From Methanoregulaceae archaeon (GTDB lineage Archaea > Halobacteriota > Methanomicrobia > Methanomicrobiales > Methanospirillaceae), in NCBI GenBank assembly GCA_025453715.1, contig JALOPT010000081.1:1-7445 (forward strand): a stretch of DNA of 7,445 nucleotides, in the 5' to 3' direction. The position numbers and the translations under genes were made by a program. Positions 5,742 through 7,445 of this stretch are shown one piece after another. How positions within the stretch are numbered: position 1 is the first letter of the stretch; each line of letters opens with the position of its first letter. The notes beneath the pieces are model-generated. The model was not told the DNA's origin, did not search any database, and was given only the letters and a program-made list of their open reading frames with translations.

Positions 5742-7019
5742 TTATTTTTTTGCGTATTTAAGGGGCAACCTGTCGATATTATTGGTGGCCAGCGTGTAGG
5801 GCTGGTTGCAGATGCCGTTTGTAGCTGGCGTAATCTGTGAGAATCCCTGGCCATTTGGCTGTCCCCAGGAGTTACCTCCGGAGTTTGCCCCGCCGGTAAT
5901 GCTCTTCTTGGCTGACTGTGTCAGGTTCCATTTGTTCGCCGGGAGACCTGAAACAAGGTTGGCATTCTTGGCATTGTAGAAGTAGTTATTGACGATTACG
6001 TTATTAGCGGTGTCCCACATCATAATACCATCATCAACATTGTTTCTGACATAGTTACCATATATCGTGTTCCGGCTGTTGCGGATAATTCTTATCCCGG
6101 AATCGTTGTTCTTGTCGAATGTATTACTAAACACCATATTGTAGTTTGCATCGTCCATCAGGATGATACCATTATAGGTGTTGTTCATCACTGTATTCTG
6201 GGTAAACTCATTATCATACGAGTCTTCATAAACCCTGATTCCATGCCAGATATTGTCTTTTACAGTGTTTTTAGTGAAGATATTATCGCTTGACCTGTAG
6301 ATCTCAATACCATCATTTTTGTTACCGGTCATGGTATTCCCAGTGACAGTGTTGAAATTACCTTGTTCATTGAAGTTTAATCCTGAACCTTTATTGTTGA
6401 GTAATTTGTTGTTCAGGATATCATTGTTACTCGAGAAACGGATCCTTACGCCATCATCTCCATTGGCTGTGGCAGTGTTACCCGTGATCGTATTGGAATT
6501 ACTGCCCTCGTAGAGAAGGATACCAACTACCCCATTCCCAGTCGCCGTGCAGGTTTTAATGGTATTCCGTAGGGAATTTTGAAGTAAAATCCCGTTCCCG
6601 GTATTACTTGATGCCGTCACCTTCTCGAGCTGGGAACTTTTCACATCTGTCAGGAATACACCATTACCCCAGTCTGTAACGACAACATTCTTTACTACGA
6701 CATTAAAAAGGGTCATCCCCGCATTGTAAATCCTGATACCCACACTGCTCGCTCCATCTACCCCATCCAGTGTTTTTCCTTTTCCGTCAAGCACAACGTT
6801 AGGGACAGCGATTATAATCCCGACAGCGGAGTCAATGATATTATTGGCCAGGTAGTAATCTCCAGGCACGGTGATGGTGGTCGGTCCGGTGATCGGTGTT
6901 GCCGCTGACACGGCTCCCGTCATTACCAGGCTTGCAAGAACAATCAACACTGCCATCCATATACAACACTGGTGAAACCCCTTACAGGGTCCTTTATCCG
7001 AATCTTTTGAAGAAACCAT
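5742..7019 (-). CDS. Secreted NosD-like right-handed parallel beta-helix (PbH1 repeat) surface protein
   Basis: Exported protein of 425 residues predicted to fold as a right-handed parallel beta-helix. The ATG at 7019 is chosen because AGGTGA (complement of 7025-7030) lies 5 bases before it; the longer frame from TTG at 7046 has no such site. The signal peptide has a long polar front (1-19), a hydrophobic core (20-36) and likely cleavage after AVSA at 39. Residues 45-117 hold the typical lead-in (GPTTITVPGDYYLANNI, then NVVLDGKGKTLDG), as in NosD/CASH proteins. Ten repeats of 23-24 residues run from 118 to 352, with the pattern DGIxIxxSxxNxxxxNxxxxN. The tail has GGNSWGQPNGQGFSQ and ends ICNQPYTLATNNIDRLPL, resembling the closing segment of methanogen surface beta-helix proteins. 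Such helices commonly bind or act on polysaccharides, but no catalytic residues can be assigned. Despite the NosD label there is no link to nitrous oxide reductase here. Confidence 0.9.
   Translation of the reverse strand: MVSSKDSDKGPCKGFHQCCIWMAVLIVLASLVMTGAVSAATPITGPTTITVPGDYYLANNIIDSAVGIIIAVPNVVLDGKGKTLDGVDGASSVGIRIYNAGMTLFNVVVKNVVVTDWGNGVFLTDVKSSQLEKVTASSNTGNGILLQNSLRNTIKTCTATGNGVVGILLYEGSNSNTITGNTATANGDDGVRIRFSSNNDILNNKLLNNKGSGLNFNEQGNFNTVTGNTMTGNKNDGIEIYRSSDNIFTKNTVKDNIWHGIRVYEDSYDNEFTQNTVMNNTYNGIILMDDANYNMVFSNTFDKNNDSGIRIIRNSRNTIYGNYVRNNVDDGIMMWDTANNVIVNNYFYNAKNANLVSGLPANKWNLTQSAKKSITGGANSGGNSWGQPNGQGFSQITPATNGICNQPYTLATNNIDRLPLKYAKK
5964..6668 (-). repeat. Ten tandem beta-helix rungs (protein repeat, 69-72 bp)
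   Basis: The segment encodes ten consecutive rungs of 23 or 24 residues. Each contains a DGI/NGI/SGI-type turn and ladder-forming Asn (for example DGIEIYRSSDNIFTKNTVKDN and HGIRVYEDSYDNEFTQNTV). The repeats are diverged at the DNA level, pointing to old duplication rather than recent expansion. Confidence 0.8.
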
Positions 7020-7085
7020 GAAATTCACCTTTCCCCCTGCTTGCATACCCTACGGTAGAGTCCAGCAAATACAATTGCGGGCTCC

Positions 7086-7103
7086 GAATAACCATGGTTA
7101 TTC
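7086..7103. promoter_or_regulatory. Perfect 18-bp palindrome in the divergent promoter region
   Basis: GAATAACCATGGTTATTC is an uninterrupted 18-bp palindrome, each half being the exact reverse complement of the other. It lies 67 bases upstream of the beta-helix gene start, in its predicted leader, and about 170 bases before the divergent gene. It is likely a binding site for a dimeric regulator. The regulator is unknown. Confidence 0.55.
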
Positions 7104-7123
7104 CCTCCAACGGATATGCCGCA

Positions 7124-7153
7124 CGTGTCACTAGACACGGGTTACAATAAATA
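7124..7153 (-). promoter_or_regulatory. Predicted promoter of the beta-helix gene with adjoining dyad
   Basis: On the minus strand CATATTTATT (about 7153-7144) fits a TATA box. Its predicted start, near 7122, gives a leader of about 100 bases. CGTGTC (7124-7129) and GACACG (7134-7139) form a 6-bp dyad with a 4-base spacer placed exactly between TATA box and predicted start. In archaea this is a usual site for a repressor that blocks polymerase. Confidence 0.45.
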
Positions 7154-7236
7154 TGTTTCGAATTCTCTAAAACCAGGATTACCGGGATCCTAATACCGGA
7201 TATCATACAGGTCTATCCCAGCCTGACCAGACCATA

Positions 7237-7275
7237 CCTTTTATGCTGCATTTCGTACTATCTTCAAACGATAGT
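7237..7275 (+). promoter_or_regulatory. Predicted promoter and inverted repeat before the right-edge gene
   Basis: CCTTTTATG (about 7237-7245) is a TATA-like block about 35 bases before the ATG at 7277, so the leader would be very short. ACTATC (7257-7262) and GATAGT (7270-7275) are perfect 6-base inverted arms ending one base before that ATG. No SD is visible, in keeping with leaderless or near-leaderless translation. Confidence 0.4.
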
Positions 7276-7276
7276 C

Positions 7277-7445
7277 ATGGTTATAAATCCCGGCCAGATC
7301 ATTATCTTCGGACTCCCCCTGTACTTCTACCTGGGGATTGTCACTCTGATTGCACTTATTTCGACTGCAGTACTGGGAATGTTGTTTGTAAAAGGTAAGT
7401 ATGGCGTCCGGTTTTCCTGGCATGAACCGGGTGCTAACGCACTCC
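7277..7445 (+). CDS. Membrane protein, 3'-truncated by window edge
   Basis: The frame from ATG 7277 (MVINPGQIIIFGLPLYFYLG) is open to the right edge, giving 56 codons. Residues about 17-38 (FYLGIVTLIALISTAVLGMLFV) form a strong transmembrane helix, followed by KGKYGVRFSWHEPGANAL, with a basic and probably cytoplasmic turn. The short N-terminus has no cleavable signal, so this looks like the first helix of a small multi-pass protein. I do not recognise the family securely; the WH pair after the first helix could be a cofactor ligand, but that is a guess. It is divergent from the beta-helix gene, and the two share a 257-base control region. Confidence 0.62.
   Translation, partial: MVINPGQIIIFGLPLYFYLGIVTLIALISTAVLGMLFVKGKYGVRFSWHEPGANAL

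Noticed and set aside
5964..6668. CRISPR-like or satellite DNA repeat
   Set aside because: The periodicity is a protein-level 23-24-residue rung with diverged DNA; there are no identical repeats separated by spacers.
5742..7019. Role in nitrous oxide reduction (true NosD)
   Set aside because: Only the beta-helix fold is shared; no nosZ, nosF, nosY or copper-maturation gene is nearby, and the host appears to be a methanogen.
7020..7046. Longer beta-helix protein starting at 7046
   Set aside because: The ATG at 7019 has AGGTGA at ideal spacing and gives a normal signal peptide; the longer form would place the SD inside the coding region.
6994..7206. 70-codon minus-strand open frame covering the beta-helix leader
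   Set aside because: It spans the predicted promoter, the 18-bp palindrome and the SD of the beta-helix gene, and overlaps its start in another frame.
7241..7423. 60-codon minus-strand open frame at the right edge
   Set aside because: Antisense to the membrane-protein start, polar composition, no SD.

Overview
The window looks like a piece of a methanogenic archaeon chromosome, most likely from the order Methanomicrobiales (Methanoregula/Methanosphaerula-like). This rests on several things: AT-rich TATA-type promoter elements instead of bacterial -35/-10 boxes; Shine-Dalgarno sites of the GGTGA/GGAGG type; TTG/GTG starts; T-tract terminators; Sec-type secreted proteins rich in N-glycosylation sequons; a NosD-like beta-helix surface protein; and an archaeal-type diadenylate cyclase domain. 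The genus is an inference. No tRNA, rRNA, CRISPR array or insertion sequence was seen.

Layout, left to right. (1) 3-830 (+): the 3' part of an AlkA-type DNA-3-methyladenine glycosylase, cut by the left edge. (2) 1096-2244 (+): a secreted surface protein with Ig-like/beta-sandwich regions and a C-terminal membrane anchor. (3) 2302-3999 (-), convergent with it: a 565-residue protein with a degenerate receiver-like N-terminus, two PAS domains and a C-terminal DisA_N/DAC domain, i.e. a predicted sensor-regulated cyclic di-AMP synthase. This is the most interesting gene here. (4) 4000-4256: a gap with a T9 tract, a candidate promoter and a multi-stem fold lying upstream of the cyclase gene. (5) 4257-4529 (-): a 90-residue winged-helix DNA-binding protein. 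(6) 4530-5087: a 558-base gap with a long inverted repeat in front of the winged-helix gene and a promoter plus strong 5' hairpin for the next gene. (7) 5088-5489 (+): a small secreted protein followed by a strong hairpin terminator. (8) 5742-7019 (-): a secreted NosD-type right-handed beta-helix protein with ten 23-24-residue rungs. (9) 7020-7276: a divergent promoter region with an 18-bp perfect palindrome and a second dyad next to the predicted TATA box. (10) 7277-7445 (+): the first 56 codons of a membrane protein that runs off the right edge.

The genes appear mostly monocistronic, each with its own promoter-like and terminator-like signals. The shared theme is sensing plus cell envelope: three exported proteins, a membrane protein, a PAS-controlled nucleotide second-messenger enzyme and a small transcription factor. 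A direct functional link among them is not shown by the sequence. AlkA is a separate DNA-repair function.
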